Shown: positions 12,301 through 26,654 of the stretch, piece after piece
How the letters are laid out: every line of letters starts with the position of its first letter
How positions within the stretch are numbered: position 1 is the first letter of the stretch
Source of the DNA: Hippasteria phrygiana
Lineage: Eukaryota > Echinodermata > Asteroidea > Valvatida > Goniasteridae
Direction of reading: 5' to 3'
Length of the DNA: 64,000 nt
Assembly: GCA_037893225.1 (NCBI GenBank)
Contig: JAZGUH010000054.1
Span: 620,001-684,000, forward strand
The notes under the pieces: model-generated
Told to the model about the DNA's origin: nothing
Database searches by the model: none
The model's input: only the letters and a program-made list of their open reading frames with translations
Made by a program: the position numbers and the translations under genes

Positions 12301-13709
12301 TGCTTTACTCATTCATAATTGCATGAAATATCAACCAAATACAGTAATTTTGACATGTATGGATAGCTTAGATCTGGCGCTACATGTTGCAATCATCGGC
12401 GGCTGCCTAGAGTTAAAACTTGTGGAGAAAATTCAAACCTCGCAATGTTTATTTTCTTTCCGGCCAACATCTATGTACATATTACGGTATATTTATTGCT
12501 CCATGCATGTCAAATTCCCTGGGGTATGGACTTGCTTTATTCATTCATAATTGCATGAAATATCAACCAAATGCAGTAATTTTGACATGTATGGATAGCT
12601 TAGATCTGGCGCTACATGTTGCAATCATCGGCGGCTTCCTAGAGTTAAAACTTGTGGAGAAAATTCAAACCCCGCAATGTTTATTTTCTTTCCGGCCAAC
12701 ATCTGTGTACATGGTACCGTCTATTTATTGCTCCATGCATGTCAAATTCCCTGGGGTATGGACTTGCTTTACTCATTCATAATTGCATGAAATATCAACC
12801 AAATGCAGTAATTTTGACATGTATGGACAGCTTAGATCTGGCGCTACATGTTGCAATTATCGGCGGCTTCTTAGAGTTAAAACTGGTGGAGAAAATTCAA
12901 ACCTCGCAATGTTTATTTTCTTTCCGGCCAACATCTGTGTACATATTACCTTCTATATATTGCTCCATGCCTGTCAAATTCCCTAGGGTATGACTTGCTT
13001 TACTCATTCATAATTGCATGAAATATCAACCAAATACAGTAATTTTGACATGTATGGATAGCTTAGATCTGGCGCTACATGTTGCAATCATCGGCGGCTG
13101 CCTAGAGTTAAAACTTGTGGAGAAAATTCAAACCTCGCAATGTTTATTTTCTTTCCGGCCAACATCTGTGTACATATTACCGTCTATTTATTGCTCCATG
13201 CATGTCAAATTCCCTGGGGTATGGACTTGCTTTATTCATTCATAATTGCATGAAATATCAACCAAATGCAGTAATTTTGACATGTATGGATAGCTTAGAT
13301 CTGGCGCTACATGTTGCAATCATCGGCGGCTTCCTAGAGTTAAAACTTGTGGAGAAAATTCAAACCTCGCAATGTTTATTTTCTTTCCGGCCAACATCTG
13401 TGTACATGTTACCGTCTATTTATTGCTCCATGCATGTCAAATTCCCTGGGGTATGGACTTGCTTTACTCATTCATAATTGCATGAAATATCAACCAAATA
13501 CAGTAATTTTGACATGTATGGATAGCTTAGATCTGGCGCTACATGTTGCAGTCATCGGCGGCTGCCTAGAGTTAAAACTTGTGGAGAAAATTCAAACCTC
13601 GCAATGTTTATTTTCTTTCCGGCCAACATCTGTGTACATATTACCGTCTATTTATTGCTCCATGCCTGTCAAATTCCCTGGGGTATGGACTTGCTTTACT
13701 CATTCATAA
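9304..13709 (+). repeat. Satellite region B: mixed monomers between two HOR domains
   Basis: The array phase is unbroken but the region A order stops. New alleles appear: GGCTGCCTAGAG (first near 10081), TTTCTTTTCTTTCC (10130 and 11520), CATGGTACCGTC (10391 and 12710), AACCCCGCAATG (10350 and 12669) and the first 231-bp monomers (one-base deletions near 10673 and 12992). About 10330-10735 matches about 12650-13055 at an offset of 2319 bp (ten monomers less one base). Confidence 0.85.
10927..11854 (+). repeat. 464-bp dimer duplicated in tandem
   Basis: 10927-11390 and 11391-11854 are the same pair of monomer types (a TTCATTCATAATTGC/GCAGTAATTTT member followed by a GTACATGTTACCG/GGCTGCCTAGAG member). 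I see one main difference, TTTATTTTC near 11055 against TTTCTTTTC at 11519-11527. This is the smallest clear multi-monomer duplication in the window. Confidence 0.8.
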
Positions 13710-16700
13710 TTGCATGAAATATCAACCAAATGCAGTAATTTTGACATGTATGTATAGCTTAGATCTGGCGCTACATGTTGCAATCATCGGCGGCTTCCCA
13801 GAGTTAAAACTTGTGGAGAAAATTCAAACCTCGCAATGTTTATTTTCTTTCCGGCCAACATCTGTGTACATATTACCGTCTATTTATTGCTCCATGCCTG
13901 TCAAATTCCCTGGGGTATGGACTTGCTTTACTCATTCATAATTGCATGAAATATCAACCAAATGCAGTAATTTTGACATGTATGTATAGCTTAGATCTGG
14001 CGCTACATGTTGCAATCATCGGCGGCTTCCCAGAGTTAAAACTTGTGGAGAAAATTCAAACCTCGCAATGTTTATTTTCTTTCCGGCCAACATCTGTGTA
14101 CATATTACGGTATATTTATTGCTCCATGCATGTCAAATTCCCTGGGGTATGGACTTGCTTTACTCATTCATAATTGCATGAAATATCAACTAAATACAGT
14201 AATTTTGACATGTATGGATAGCTTAGATCTGGCGCTACATGTTGCAATCATCGGCGGCTTCTTAGAGTTAAAACTTGTGGAGAAAATTCAAACCTCGCAA
14301 TGATTATTTTCTTTCCGGCCAACATCTGTGTTCAGATTACCGTCTATTTATTGCTCCATGCCTGTCAAATTCCCTGGGGTATAGACTTGCTTTACTCATT
14401 CATAATTGCATGAAATATCAACCAAATTCAGTAATTTTGACATGTATGGACAGCTTAGATCTGGCGCTACATGTTGCAATTATCGGCGGCTTCTTAGAGT
14501 TCAAACTTGTGGAGAAAATTTTCTTTCCGGCCAACATCTGTGTACATGTTACCTTCTATTTATTGCTCCATGCCTGTCAAATTCCCTAGGGTATGACTTG
14601 CTTTACTCATTCATAATTGCATGAAATATCAACCAAATACAGTAATTTTGACATGTATGGATAGCTTAGATCTGGCGCTACATGTTGCAATCATCGGCGG
14701 CTTCCCAGAGTTAAAACTTGTGGAGAAAATTCAAACCTCGCAATGTTTATTTTCTTTCCGGCCAACATCTGTGTACATATTACCGTCTATTTATTGCTCC
14801 ATGCATGTCAAATTCCCTGGGGTATGGACTTGCTTTATTCATTCATAATTGCATGAAATATCAACCAAATGCAGTATTTTTGACATGTATGGATAGCTTA
14901 GATCTGGCGCTACATGTTGCAATCATCGCCGGCTTCTTAGAGTTAAAACTTGTGGAGAAAATTCAAACCTCGCAATGTTTATTTTCTTTCCGGCCAACAT
15001 CTGTGTACATATTACGGTATATTTATTGCTCCATGCATGTCAAATTCCCTGGGGTATGGACTTGCTTTACTCATTCATAATTGCATGAAATATCAACTAA
15101 ATACAGTAATTTTGACATGTATGGATAGCTTAGATCTGGCGCTACATGTTGCAATCATCGGCGGCTTCCTAGAGTTAAAATTTGTGGAGAAAATTCAAAC
15201 CTCGCAATGTTTATTTTCTTTCCGGCCAACATCTGTGTACATGTTACCGTCTATTTATTGCTCCATGCATGTCAAATTCCCTGGGGTATGGACTTGCTTT
15301 ACTCATTCATAATTGCATGAAATATCAACCAAATGCAGTAATTTTGACATGTATGTATAGCTTAGATCTGGCGCTACATGTTGCAATCATCGGCGGCTTC
15401 CTAGAGTTAAAATTTGTGGAGAAAATTCAAACCTCGCAATGTTTATTTTCTTTCCGGCCAACATCTGTGTACATGTTACCGTCTATTTATTGCTCCATGC
15501 ATGTCAAATTCCCTGGGGTATGGACTTGCTTTACTCATTCATAATTGCATGAAATATCAACCAAATGCAGTAATTTTGACATGTATGTATAGCTTAGATC
15601 TGGCGCTACATGTTGCAATCATCGGCGGCTTCTTAGAGTTAAAACTTGTGGAGAAAATTCAAACCTCGCAATGTTTATTTTCTTTCCGGCCAACATCTGT
15701 GTTCAGATTACCGTCTATTTATTGCTCCATGCATGTCAAATTCCCTGGGGTATGGACTTGCTTTACTCATTCATAATTGCATGAAATATCAACCAAATTC
15801 AGTAATTTTGACATGTATGGACAGCTTAGATCTGGCGCTACATGTTGCAATTATCGGCGGCTTCTTAGAGTTCAAACTTGTGGAGAAAATTCAAACCTCG
15901 CAATGTTTATTTTCTTTCCGGCCAACATCTGTGTACATGTTACCTTCTATTTATTGCTCCATGCCTGTCAAATTCCCTGGGGTATGGACTTGCTTTACTC
16001 ATTCATAATTGCATGAAATATAAACCAAATACAGTAATTTTGACATGTATGGATAGCTTAGATCTGGCGCTACATGTTGCAATCATCGGCGGCTGCCTAG
16101 AGTTAAAACTTGTGGAGAAAATTCAAACCTCGCAATGTTTATTTTCTTTCCGGCCAACATCTGTGTACATATTACGGTATATTTATTGCTCCATGCATGT
16201 CAAATTCCCTGGGGTATGGACTTGCTTTACTCATTCATAATTGCATGAAATATCAACTAAATACAGTAATTTTGACATGTATGGATAGCTTAGATCTGGC
16301 GCTACATGTTGCAATCATCGGCGGCTTCCTAGAGTTAAAATTTGTGGAGAAAATTCAAACCCCGCAATGTTTATTTTCTTTCCGGCCAACATCTGTGTAC
16401 ATGTTACCGTCTATTTATTGCTCCATGCATGTCAAATTCCCTGGGGTATGGACTTGCTTTACTCATTCATAATTGCATGAAATATCAACCAAATGCAGTA
16501 ATTTTGACATGTATGGACAGCTTAGATCTGGCGCTACATGTTGCAATTATCGGCGGCTTCTTAGAGTTAAAACTGGTGGAGAAAATTCAAACCTCGCAAT
16601 GTTTATTTTCTTTCCGGCCAACATCTGTGTACATATTACCTTCTATATATTGCGCCATGCCTGTCAAATTCCCTAGGGTATGACTTGCTTTACTCATTCA

Positions 16701-18790
16701 TAATTGCATGAAATATCAACCAAATACAGTAATTTTGACATGTATGTATAGCTTAGATCTGGCGCTACATGTTGCAATCATCGGCGGCTTCCTAGAGTTA
16801 AAACTTGTGGAGAAAATTCAAACCTCGCAATGTTTATTTTCTTTCCGGCCAACATCTGTGTACATATTACCGTCTATTTATTGCTCCATGCATGTCAAAT
16901 TCCCTGGGGTATGGACTTGCTTTACTCATTCATAATTGCATGAAATATCAACCAAATACAGTAATTTTGACATGTATGGATAGCTTAGATCTGGCGCTAC
17001 ATGTTGCAATCATCGGCGGCTGCCTAGAGTTAAAACTTGTGGAGAAAATTCAAACCTCGCAATGTTTATTTTCTTTCCGGCCAACATCTGTGTACATATT
17101 ACCGTCTATTTATTGCTCCATGCCTGTCAAATTCCCTGGGGTATGGACTTGCTTTACTCATTCATAATTGCATGAAATATCAACCAAATGCAGTAATTTT
17201 GACATGTATGTATAGCTTAGATCTGGCGCTACATGTTGCAATCATCGGCGGCTTCCCAGAGTTAAAACTTGTGGAGAAAATTCAAACCTCGCAATGTTTA
17301 TTTTCTTTCCGGCCAACATCTGTGTACATATTACCGTCTATTTATTGCTCCATGCCTGTCAAATTCCCTGGGGTATGGACTTGCTTTACTCATTCATAAT
17401 TGCATGAAATATCAACCAAATGCAGTAATTTTGACATGTATGTATAGCTTAGATCTGGCGCTACATGTTGCAATCATCGGCGGCTTCCCAGAGTTAAAAC
17501 TTGTGGAGAAAATTCAAACCTCGCAATGTTTATTTTCTTTCCGGCCAACATCTGTGTACATATTACGGTATATTTATTGCTCCATGCATGTCAAATTCCC
17601 TGGGGTATGGACTTGCTTTACTCATTCATAATTTCATGAAATATCAACTAAATACAGTAATTTTGACATGTATGGATAGCTTAGATCTGGCGCTACATGT
17701 TGCAATCATCGGCGGCTTCCTAGAGTTAAAATTTGTGGAGAAAATTCAAACCTCGCAATGTTTATTTTCTTTCCGGCCAACATCTGTGTACATGTTACCG
17801 TCTATTTATTGCTCCATGCATGTCAAATTCCCTGGGGTATGGACTTGCTTTACTCATTCATAATTGCATGAAATATCAACCAAATGCAGTAATTTTGACA
17901 TGTATGTATAGCTTAGATCTGGCGCTACATGTTGCAATTATCGGCGGCTTCTTAGAGTTAAAACTTGTGGAGAAAATTCAAACCTCGCAATGTTTATTTT
18001 CTTTCCGGCCAACATCTGTGTACATATTACCTTCTATTTATTGCTCCATGCCTGTCAAATTCCCTAGGGTATGACTTGCTTTACTCATTCATAATTGCAT
18101 GAAATATCAACCAAATACAGTAATTTTGACATGTATGGATAGCTTAGATCTGGCGCTACATGTTGCAATCATCGGCGGCTGCCTAGAGTTAAAACTTGTG
18201 GAGAAAATTCAAACCTCGCAATGTTTATTTTCTTTCCGGCCAACATCTGTGTACATATTACCGTATATTTATTGCTCCATGCATGTCAAATTCCCTGGGG
18301 TATGGACTTGCTTTACTCATTCATAATTGCATGAAATATCAACCAAATACAGTAATTTTGACATGTATGGATAGCTTAGATCTGGCGCTACATGTTGCAA
18401 TCATCGGCGGCTTCCCAGAGTTAAAACTTGTGGAGAAAATTCAAACCTCGCAATGTTTATTTTCTTTCCGGCCAACATCTGTGTACATATTACCGTCTAT
18501 TTATTGCTCCATGCATGTCAAATTCCCTGGGGTATGGACTTGCTTTACTCATTCATAATTGCATGAAATATTAACCAAATACAGTAATTTTGACATGTAT
18601 GGATAGCTTAGATCTGGCGCTACATGTTGCAATCATCGGCGGCTTCCTAGAGTTAAAACTTGTGGAGAAAATTCAAACCTCGCATTGTTTATTTTCTTTC
18701 CGGCCAACATCTGTGTACATATTACCGTCTATTTATTGCTCCATGCCTGTCAAATTCCCTGGGGTATGGACTTGCTTTACTCATTCATAA
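13710..18790 (+). repeat. Region C higher-order repeat, copy 1 (5081 bp, 22 monomers)
   Basis: The length is 22 x 232 minus 23, explained by one 20-bp deletion and three one-base deletions. The order includes a TTACGGTATATT type (14107), an AATGATTATTTTC type (14301), the 211-bp monomer (14406-14616), a GTGTTCAGATTACC type (15700), an AACCCCGCAATG type (16359), an AATTTCATGAAATATC type (17631) and a CGCATTGTTT type (18682). The same order returns in copy 2. Confidence 0.9.
14406..14616 (+). repeat. 211-bp deleted monomer, first copy
   Basis: GAGAAAATT runs straight into TTCTTTCCGG at about 14514-14528, removing 20 bp (monomer about 115-134). The monomer also carries the CCCTAGGGTATGACTTG form with one further base missing, giving 232 minus 21. 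Short T-rich sequence at both sides of the break allows slippage or microhomology repair as the origin. Confidence 0.9.
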
Positions 18791-21700
18791 TTGCATGAAA
18801 TATCAACCAAATGCAGTAATTTTGACATGTATGTATAGCTTAGATCTGGCGCTACATGTTGCAATCATCGGCGGCTTCCCAGAGTTAAAACTTGTGGAGA
18901 AAATTCAAACCTCGCAATGTTTATTTTCTTTCCGGCCAACATCTGTGTACATATTACCGTCTATTTATTGCTCCATGCCTGTCAAATTCCCTGGGGTATG
19001 GACTTGCTTTACTCATTCATAATTGCATGAAATATCAACCAAATGCAGTAATTTTGACATGTATGTATAGCTTAGATCTGGCGCTACATGTTGCAATCAT
19101 CGGCGGCTTCCCAGAGTTAAAACTTGTGGAGAAAATTCAAACCTCGCAATGTTTATTTTCTTTCCGGCCAACATCTGTGTACATATTACGGTATATTTAT
19201 TGCTCCATGCATGTCAAATTCCCTGGGGTATGGACTTGCTTTACTCATTCATAATTGCATGAAATATCAACTAAATACAGTAATTTTGACATGTATGGAT
19301 AGCTTAGATCTGGCGCTACATGTTGCAATCATCGGCGGCTTCTTAGAGTTAAAACTTGTGGAGAAAATTCAAACCTCGCAATGATTATTTTCTTTCCGGC
19401 CAACATCTGTGTTCAGATTACCGTCTATTTATTGCTCCATGCCTGTCAAATTCCCTGGGGTATAGACTTGCTTTACTCATTCATAATTGCATGAAATATC
19501 AACCAAATTCAGTAATTTTGACATGTATGGACAGCTTAGATCTGGCGCTACATGTTGCAATTATCGGCGGCTTCTTAGAGTTCAAACTTGTGGAGAAAAT
19601 TTTCTTTCCGGCCAACATCTGTGTACATGTTACCTTCTATTTATTGCTCCATGCCTGTCAAATTCCCTAGGGTATGACTTGCTTTACTCATTCATAATTG
19701 CATGAAATATCAACCAAATACAGTAATTTTGACATGTATGGATAGCTTAGATCTGGCGCTACATGTTGCAATCATCGGCGGCTTCCCAGAGTTAAAACTT
19801 GTGGAGAAAATTCAAACCTCGCAATGTTTATTTTCTTTCCGGCCAACATCTGTGTACATATTACCGTCTATTTATTGCTCCATGCATGTCAAATTCCCTG
19901 GGGTATGGACTTGCTTTATTCATTCATAATTGCATGAAATATCAACCAAATGCAGTAATTTTGACATGTATGGATAGCTTAGATCTGGCGCTACATGTTG
20001 CAATCATCGGCGGCTTCCTAGAGTTAAAATTTGTGGAGAAAATTCAAACCTCGCAATGTTTATTTTCTTTCCGGCCAACATCTGTGTACATGTTACCGTC
20101 TATTTATTGCTCCATGCATGTCAAATTCCCTGGGGTATGGACTTGCTTTACTCATTCATAATTGCATGAAATATCAACCAAATGCAGTAATTTTGACATG
20201 TATGTATAGCTTAGATCTGGCGCTACATGTTGCAATCATCGGCGGCTTCCTAGAGTTAAAATTTGTGGAGAAAATTCAAACCTCGCAATGTTTATTTTCT
20301 TTCCGGCCAACATCTGTGTACATGTTACCGTCTATTTATTGCTCCATGCATGTCAAATTCCCTGGGGTATGGACTTGCTTTACTCATTCATAATTGCATG
20401 AAATATCAACCAAATGCAGTAATTTTGACATGTATGTATAGCTTAGATCTGGCGCTACATGTTGCAATCATCGGCGGCTTCTTAGAGTTAAAACTTGTGG
20501 AGAAAATTCAAACCTCGCAATGTTTATTTTCTTTCCGGCCAACATCTGTGTTCAGATTACCGTCTATTTATTGCTCCATGCATGTCAAATTCCCTGGGGT
20601 ATGGACTTGCTTTACTCATTCATAATTGCATGAAATATCAACCAAATTCAGTAATTTTGACATGTATGGACAGCTTAGATCTGGCGCTACATGTTGCAAT
20701 TATCGGCGGCTTCTTAGAGTTCAAACTTGTGGAGAAAATTCAAACCTCGCAATGTTTATTTTCTTTCCGGCCAACATCTGTGTACATGTTACCTTCTATT
20801 TATTGCTCCATGCCTGTCAAATTCCCTGGGGTATGGACTTGCTTTACTCATTCATAATTGCATGAAATATCAACCAAATACAGTAATTTTGACATGTATG
20901 GATAGCTTAGATCTGGCGCTACATGTTGCAATCATCGGCGGCTGCCTAGAGTTAAAACTTGTGGAGAAAATTCAAACCTCGCAATGTTTATTTTCTTTCC
21001 GGCCAACATCTGTGTACATATTACGGTATATTTATTGCTCCATGCATGTCAAATTCCCTGGGGTATGGACTTGCTTTACTCATTCATAATTGCATGAAAT
21101 ATCAACTAAATACAGTAATTTTGACATGTATGGATAGCTTAGATCTGGCGCTACATGTTGCAATCATCGGCGGCTTCCTAGAGTTAAAATTTGTGGAGAA
21201 AATTCAAACCCCGCAATGTTTATTTTCTTTCCGGCCAACATCTGTGTACATGTTACCGTCTATTTATTGCTCCATGCATGTCAAATTCCCTGGGGTATGG
21301 ACTTGCTTTACTCATTCATAATTGCATGAAATATCAACCAAATGCAGTAATTTTGACATGTATGGACAGCTTAGATCTGGCGCTACATGTTGCAATTATC
21401 GGCGGCTTCTTAGAGTTAAAACTGGTGGAGAAAATTCAAACCTCGCAATGTTTATTTTCTTTCCGGCCAACATCTGTGTACATATTACCTTCTATATATT
21501 GCGCCATGCCTGTCAAATTCCCTAGGGTATGACTTGCTTTACTCATTCATAATTGCATGAAATATCAACCAAATACAGTAATTTTGACATGTATGTATAG
21601 CTTAGATCTGGCGCTACATGTTGCAATCATCGGCGGCTTCCTAGAGTTAAAACTTGTGGAGAAAATTCAAACCTCGCAATGTTTATTTTCTTTCCGGCCA

Positions 21701-23639
21701 ACATCTGTGTACATATTACCGTCTATTTATTGCTCCATGCATGTCAAATTCCCTGGGGTATGGACTTGCTTTACTCATTCATAATTGCATGAAATATCAA
21801 CCAAATACAGTAATTTTGACATGTATGGATAGCTTAGATCTGGCGCTACATGTTGCAATCATCGGCGGCTGCCTAGAGTTAAAACTTGTGGAGAAAATTC
21901 AAACCTCGCAATGTTTATTTTCTTTCCGGCCAACATCTGTGTACATATTACCGTCTATTTATTGCTCCATGCCTGTCAAATTCCCTGGGGTATGGACTTG
22001 CTTTACTCATTCATAATTGCATGAAATATCAACCAAATGCAGTAATTTTGACATGTATGTATAGCTTAGATCTGGCGCTACATGTTGCAATCATCGGCGG
22101 CTTCCCAGAGTTAAAACTTGTGGAGAAAATTCAAACCTCGCAATGTTTATTTTCTTTCCGGCCAACATCTGTGTACATATTACCGTCTATTTATTGCTCC
22201 ATGCCTGTCAAATTCCCTGGGGTATGGACTTGCTTTACTCATTCATAATTGCATGAAATATCAACTAAATACAGTAATTTTGACATGTATGGATAGCTTA
22301 GATCTGGCGCTACATGTTGCAATCATCGGCGGCTTCCCAGAGTTAAAATTTGTGGAGAAAATTCAAACCTCGCAATGTTTATTTTCTTTCCGGCCAACAT
22401 CTGTGTACATATTACGGTATATTTATTGCTCCATGCATGTCAAATTCCCTGGGGTATGGACTTGCTTTACTCATTCATAATTTCATGAAATATCAACTAA
22501 ATACAGTAATTTTGACATGTATGGATAGCTTAGATCTGGCGCTACATGTTGCAATCATCGGCGGCTTCCTAGAGTTAAAATTTGTGGAGAAAATTCAAAC
22601 CTCGCAATGTTTATTTTCTTTCCGGCCAACATCTGTGTACATGTTACCGTCTATTTATTGCTCCATGCATGTCAAATTCCCTGGGGTATGGACTTGCTTT
22701 ACTCATTCATAATTGCATGAAATATCAACCAAATGCAGTAATTTTGACATGTATGTATAGCTTAGATCTGGCGCTACATGTTGCAATTATCGGCGGCTTC
22801 TTAGAGTTAAAACTTGTGGAGAAAATTCAAACCTCGCAATGTTTATTTTCTTTCCGGCCAACATCTGTGTACATATTACCTTCTATTTATTGCTCCATGC
22901 CTGTCAAATTCCCTAGGGTATGACTTGCTTTACTCATTCATAATTGCATGAAATATCAACCAAATACAGTAATTTTGACATGTATGGATAGCTTAGATCT
23001 GGCGCTACATGTTGCAATCATCGGCGGCTGCCTAGAGTTAAAACTTGTGGAGAAAATTCAAACCTCGCAATGTTTATTTTCTTTCCGGCCAACATCTGTG
23101 TACATATTACCGTATATTTATTGCTCCATGCATGTCAAATTCCCTGGGGTATGGACTTGCTTTACTCATTCATAATTGCATGAAATATCAACCAAATACA
23201 GTAATTTTGACATGTATGGATAGCTTAGATCTGGCGCTACATGTTGCAATCATCGGCGGCTTCCCAGAGTTAAAACTTGTGGAGAAAATTCAAACCTCGC
23301 AATGTTTATTTTCTTTCCGGCCAACATCTGTGTACATATTACCGTCTATTTATTGCTCCATGCATGTCAAATTCCCTGGGGTATGGACTTGCTTTACTCA
23401 TTCATAATTGCATGAAATATTAACCAAATACAGTAATTTTGACATGTATGGATAGCTTAGATCTGGCGCTACATGTTGCAATCATCGGCGGCTTCCTAGA
23501 GTTAAAACTTGTGGAGAAAATTCAAACCTCGCATTGTTTATTTTCTTTCCGGCCAACATCTGTGTACATATTACCGTCTATTTATTGCTCCATGCCTGTC
23601 AAATTCCCTGGGGTATGGACTTGCTTTACTCATTCATAA
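18791..23639 (+). repeat. Region C higher-order repeat, copy 2 (4849 bp, 21 monomers)
   Basis: This block matches copy 1 monomer for monomer, at offset 5081 from the start to about 19.9 kb and at offset 4849 afterwards. One monomer present near 14.9 kb is therefore missing here, with the join close to 19.95 kb. Rare alleles are shared, including TATTAACCAAATACAG (18569 and 23418), GCGCCATGCC (near 16653 and 21502) and the 211-bp monomer. One monomer near 22.26-22.35 kb differs by several alleles (CAACTAAATACAG with AAAATTTGTGG), as expected from conversion. Confidence 0.9.
19487..19697 (+). repeat. 211-bp deleted monomer, second copy
   Basis: It has the same 20-bp deletion and the same one-base deletion as the monomer at 14406-14616, with identical break points (GAGAAAATTTTCTTTCC near 19594). 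It sits at the homologous place of the second region C HOR, 5081 bp away. It is therefore a duplicated copy and not an independent deletion. Confidence 0.9.
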
Positions 23640-24671
23640 TTGCATGAAATATCAACCAAATGCAGTAATTTTGACATGTATGTATAGCTTAGATCTGGCG
23701 CTACATGTTGCAATCATCGGCGGCTTCCCAGAGTTAAAACTTGTGGAGAAAATTCAAACCTCGCAATGTTTATTTTCTTTCCGGCCAACATCTGTGTACA
23801 TATTACCGTCTATTTATTGCTCCATGCCTGTCAAATTCCCTGGGGTATGGACTTGCTTTACTCATTCATAATTGCATGAAATATCAACCAAATGCAGTAA
23901 TTTTGACATGTATGTATAGCTTAGATCTGGCGCTACATGTTGCAATCATCGGCGGCTTCCCAGAGTTAAAACTTGTGGAGAGAATTCAAACCTCGCAATG
24001 TTTATTTTCTTTCCGGCCAACATCTGTGTACATATTACGGTATATGTATTGCTCCATGCATGTCAAATTCCCTGGGGTATGGACTTGCTTTACTCATTCA
24101 TAATTGCATGAAATATCAACCAAATACAGTAATTTTGACATGTATGGATAGCTTAGATCTGGCGCTACATGTTGCAATCATCGGCGGCTTCCTAGAGTTG
24201 AAATTTGTGGAGAAAATTCAAACCTCGCAATGTTTATTTTCTTTCCGGCCAACATCTGTGTACATGTTACCGTCTATTTATTGCTCCATGCATGTCAAAT
24301 TCCCTGGGGTATGGACTTGCTTTACTCATTCATAATTGCATGAAATATCAACCAAATGCAGTAATTTTGACATGTATGTATAGCTTAGATCTGGCGCTAC
24401 ATGTTGCAATCATCGGCGGCTTCTTAGAGTTAAAACTTGTGGAGAAAATTCAAACCTCGCAATGATTATTTTCTTTCCGGCCAACATCTGTGTTCAGATT
24501 ACCGTCTATTTATTGCTCCATGCATGTCAAATTCCCTGGGGTATGGACTTGCTTTACTCATTCATAATTGTATGAAATATCAACCAAATTCAGTAATTTT
24601 GACATGTATGGACAGCTTAGATCTGGCGCTACATGTTGCAATTATCGGCGGCTTCTTAGAGTTAAAACTTG

Positions 24672-24903
24672 TGGAGAAAATTCAAACCTCGCAATGTTTA
24701 TTTTCTTTCCGGCCAACATCTGTGTACATATTACCTTCTATTTATTGCTCCATGCCTGTCAAATTCCCTAGGGTAACACTTGCTTTACTCATTCATAATT
24801 GCATGAAATATCAACCAAATACAGTAATTTTGACATGTATGGATAGCTTAGATCTGGCGCTACATGTTGCAATCATCGGCGGCTGCCTAGATTTAAAACT
24901 TGT
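24672..24903 (+). repeat. 231-bp monomer variant with CCCTAGGGTAACACTTG
   Basis: Near 24770 the sequence reads CCCTAGGGTAACACTTGC where the other 231-bp monomers read CCCTAGGGTATGACTTGC. The change removes a TGA that otherwise closes the reading frame, and since 231 is 77 codons a 197-codon frame opens (24437-25030). The same variant recurs near 32203 and 34977 with the same neighbours, including GATTTAAAAC instead of GAGTTAAAAC. I regard it as a sequence marker, not as a gene. The span given is approximate. Confidence 0.75.
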
Positions 24904-26654
24904 GGAGAAAATTCAAACCTCGCAATGTTTATTTTCTTTCCGGCCAACATCTGTGTACATATTACCGTATATTTATTGCTCCATGCATGTCAAATTCCCT
25001 GGGGTATGGACTTGCTTTACTCATTCATAATTGCATGAAATATCAACCAAATACAGTAATTTTGACATGTATGGATAGCTTAGATCTGGCGCTACATGTT
25101 GCAATCATCGGCGGCTTCCCAGAGTTAAAACTTGTGGAGAAAATTCAAACCTCGCAATGTTTATTTTCTTTCCGGCCAACATCTGTGTACATATTACCGT
25201 CTATTTATTGCTCCATGCATGTCAAATTCCCTGGGGTATGGACTTGCTTTACTCATTCATAATTGCATGAAATATCAACTAAATACAGTAATTTTGACAT
25301 GTATGGATAGCTTAGATCTGGCGCTACATGTTGCAATCATCGGCGGCTTCCTAGAGTTAAAATTTGTGGAGAAAATTCAAACCTCGCAATGTTTATTTTC
25401 TTTCCGGCCAACATCTGTGTACATGTTACCGTCTATTTATTGCTCCATGCATGTCAAATTCCCTGGGGTATGGACTTGCTTTACTCATTCATAATTGCAT
25501 GAAATATCAACCAAATGCAGTAATTTTGACATGTATGTATAGCTTAGATCTGGCGCTACATGTTGCAATCATCGGCGGCTTCCTAGAGTTAAAATTTGTG
25601 GAGAAAATTCAAACCTCGCAATGTTTATTTTCTTTCCGGCCAACATATGTGTACATGTTACCGTCTATTTATTGCTCCATGCATGTCCAATTCCCTGGGG
25701 TATGGACTTGCTTTACTCATTCATAATTGCATGAAATATCAACCAAATGCAGTAATTTTGACATGTATGTATAGCTTAGATCTGGCGCTACATGTTGCAA
25801 TCATCAGCGGCTTCTTAGAGTTAAAACTTGTTGAGAAAATTTAAACCTCGCAATGTTTATTTTCTTTCCGGCCAACATCTGTGTTCAGATTACCGTCTAT
25901 TTATTGCTCCATGCATGTCAAATTCCCTGGGGTATGGACTTGCTTTACTCATTCATAATTGCATGAAATATCAACCAAATTCAGTAATTTTGACATGTAT
26001 GGACAGCTTAGATCTGGCGCTACATGTTGCAATTATCGGCGGCTTCTTAGAGTTAAAACTTGTGGAGAAAATTCAAACCTCGCAATGTTTATTTTCTTTC
26101 CGGCCAACATCTGTGTACATATTACCTTCTATTTATTGCTCCATGCCTGTCAAATTCCCTGGGGTATGGACTTGCTTTACTCATTCATAATTGCATGAAA
26201 TATCAACCAAATACAGTAATTTTGACATGTATGGATAGCTTAGATCTGGCGCTACATGTTGCAATCATCGGCGGCTGCCTAGAGTTAAAACTTGTGGAGA
26301 AAATTCAAACCTCGCAATGTTTATTTTCTTTCCGGCCAACATCTGTGTACATATTACCGTATATTTATTGCTCCATGCATGTCAAATTCCCTGGGGTATG
26401 GACTTGCTTTACTCATTCATAATTGCATGAAATATCAACCAAATACAGTAATTTTGACATGTATGGATAGCTTAGATCTGGCGCTACATGTTGCAATCAT
26501 CGGCGGCTTCCCAGAGTTAAAACTGGTGGAGAAAATTCAAACCTCGCAATGTTTATTTTCTTTCCGGCCAACATCTGTGTACATATTACCTTCTATATAT
26601 TGCTCCATGCATGTCAAATTCCCTGGGGTATGGACTTGCTTTATTCATTCATAA

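Noticed and set aside
24437..25030. 197-codon frame, also at 31858-32451 and 34641-35234, as a possible gene
   Set aside because: It is two satellite monomers joined in frame by a 231-bp unit and loss of a TGA. It has no ATG in the usual place, no domain and no flanking signals, and its content is identical to satellite.
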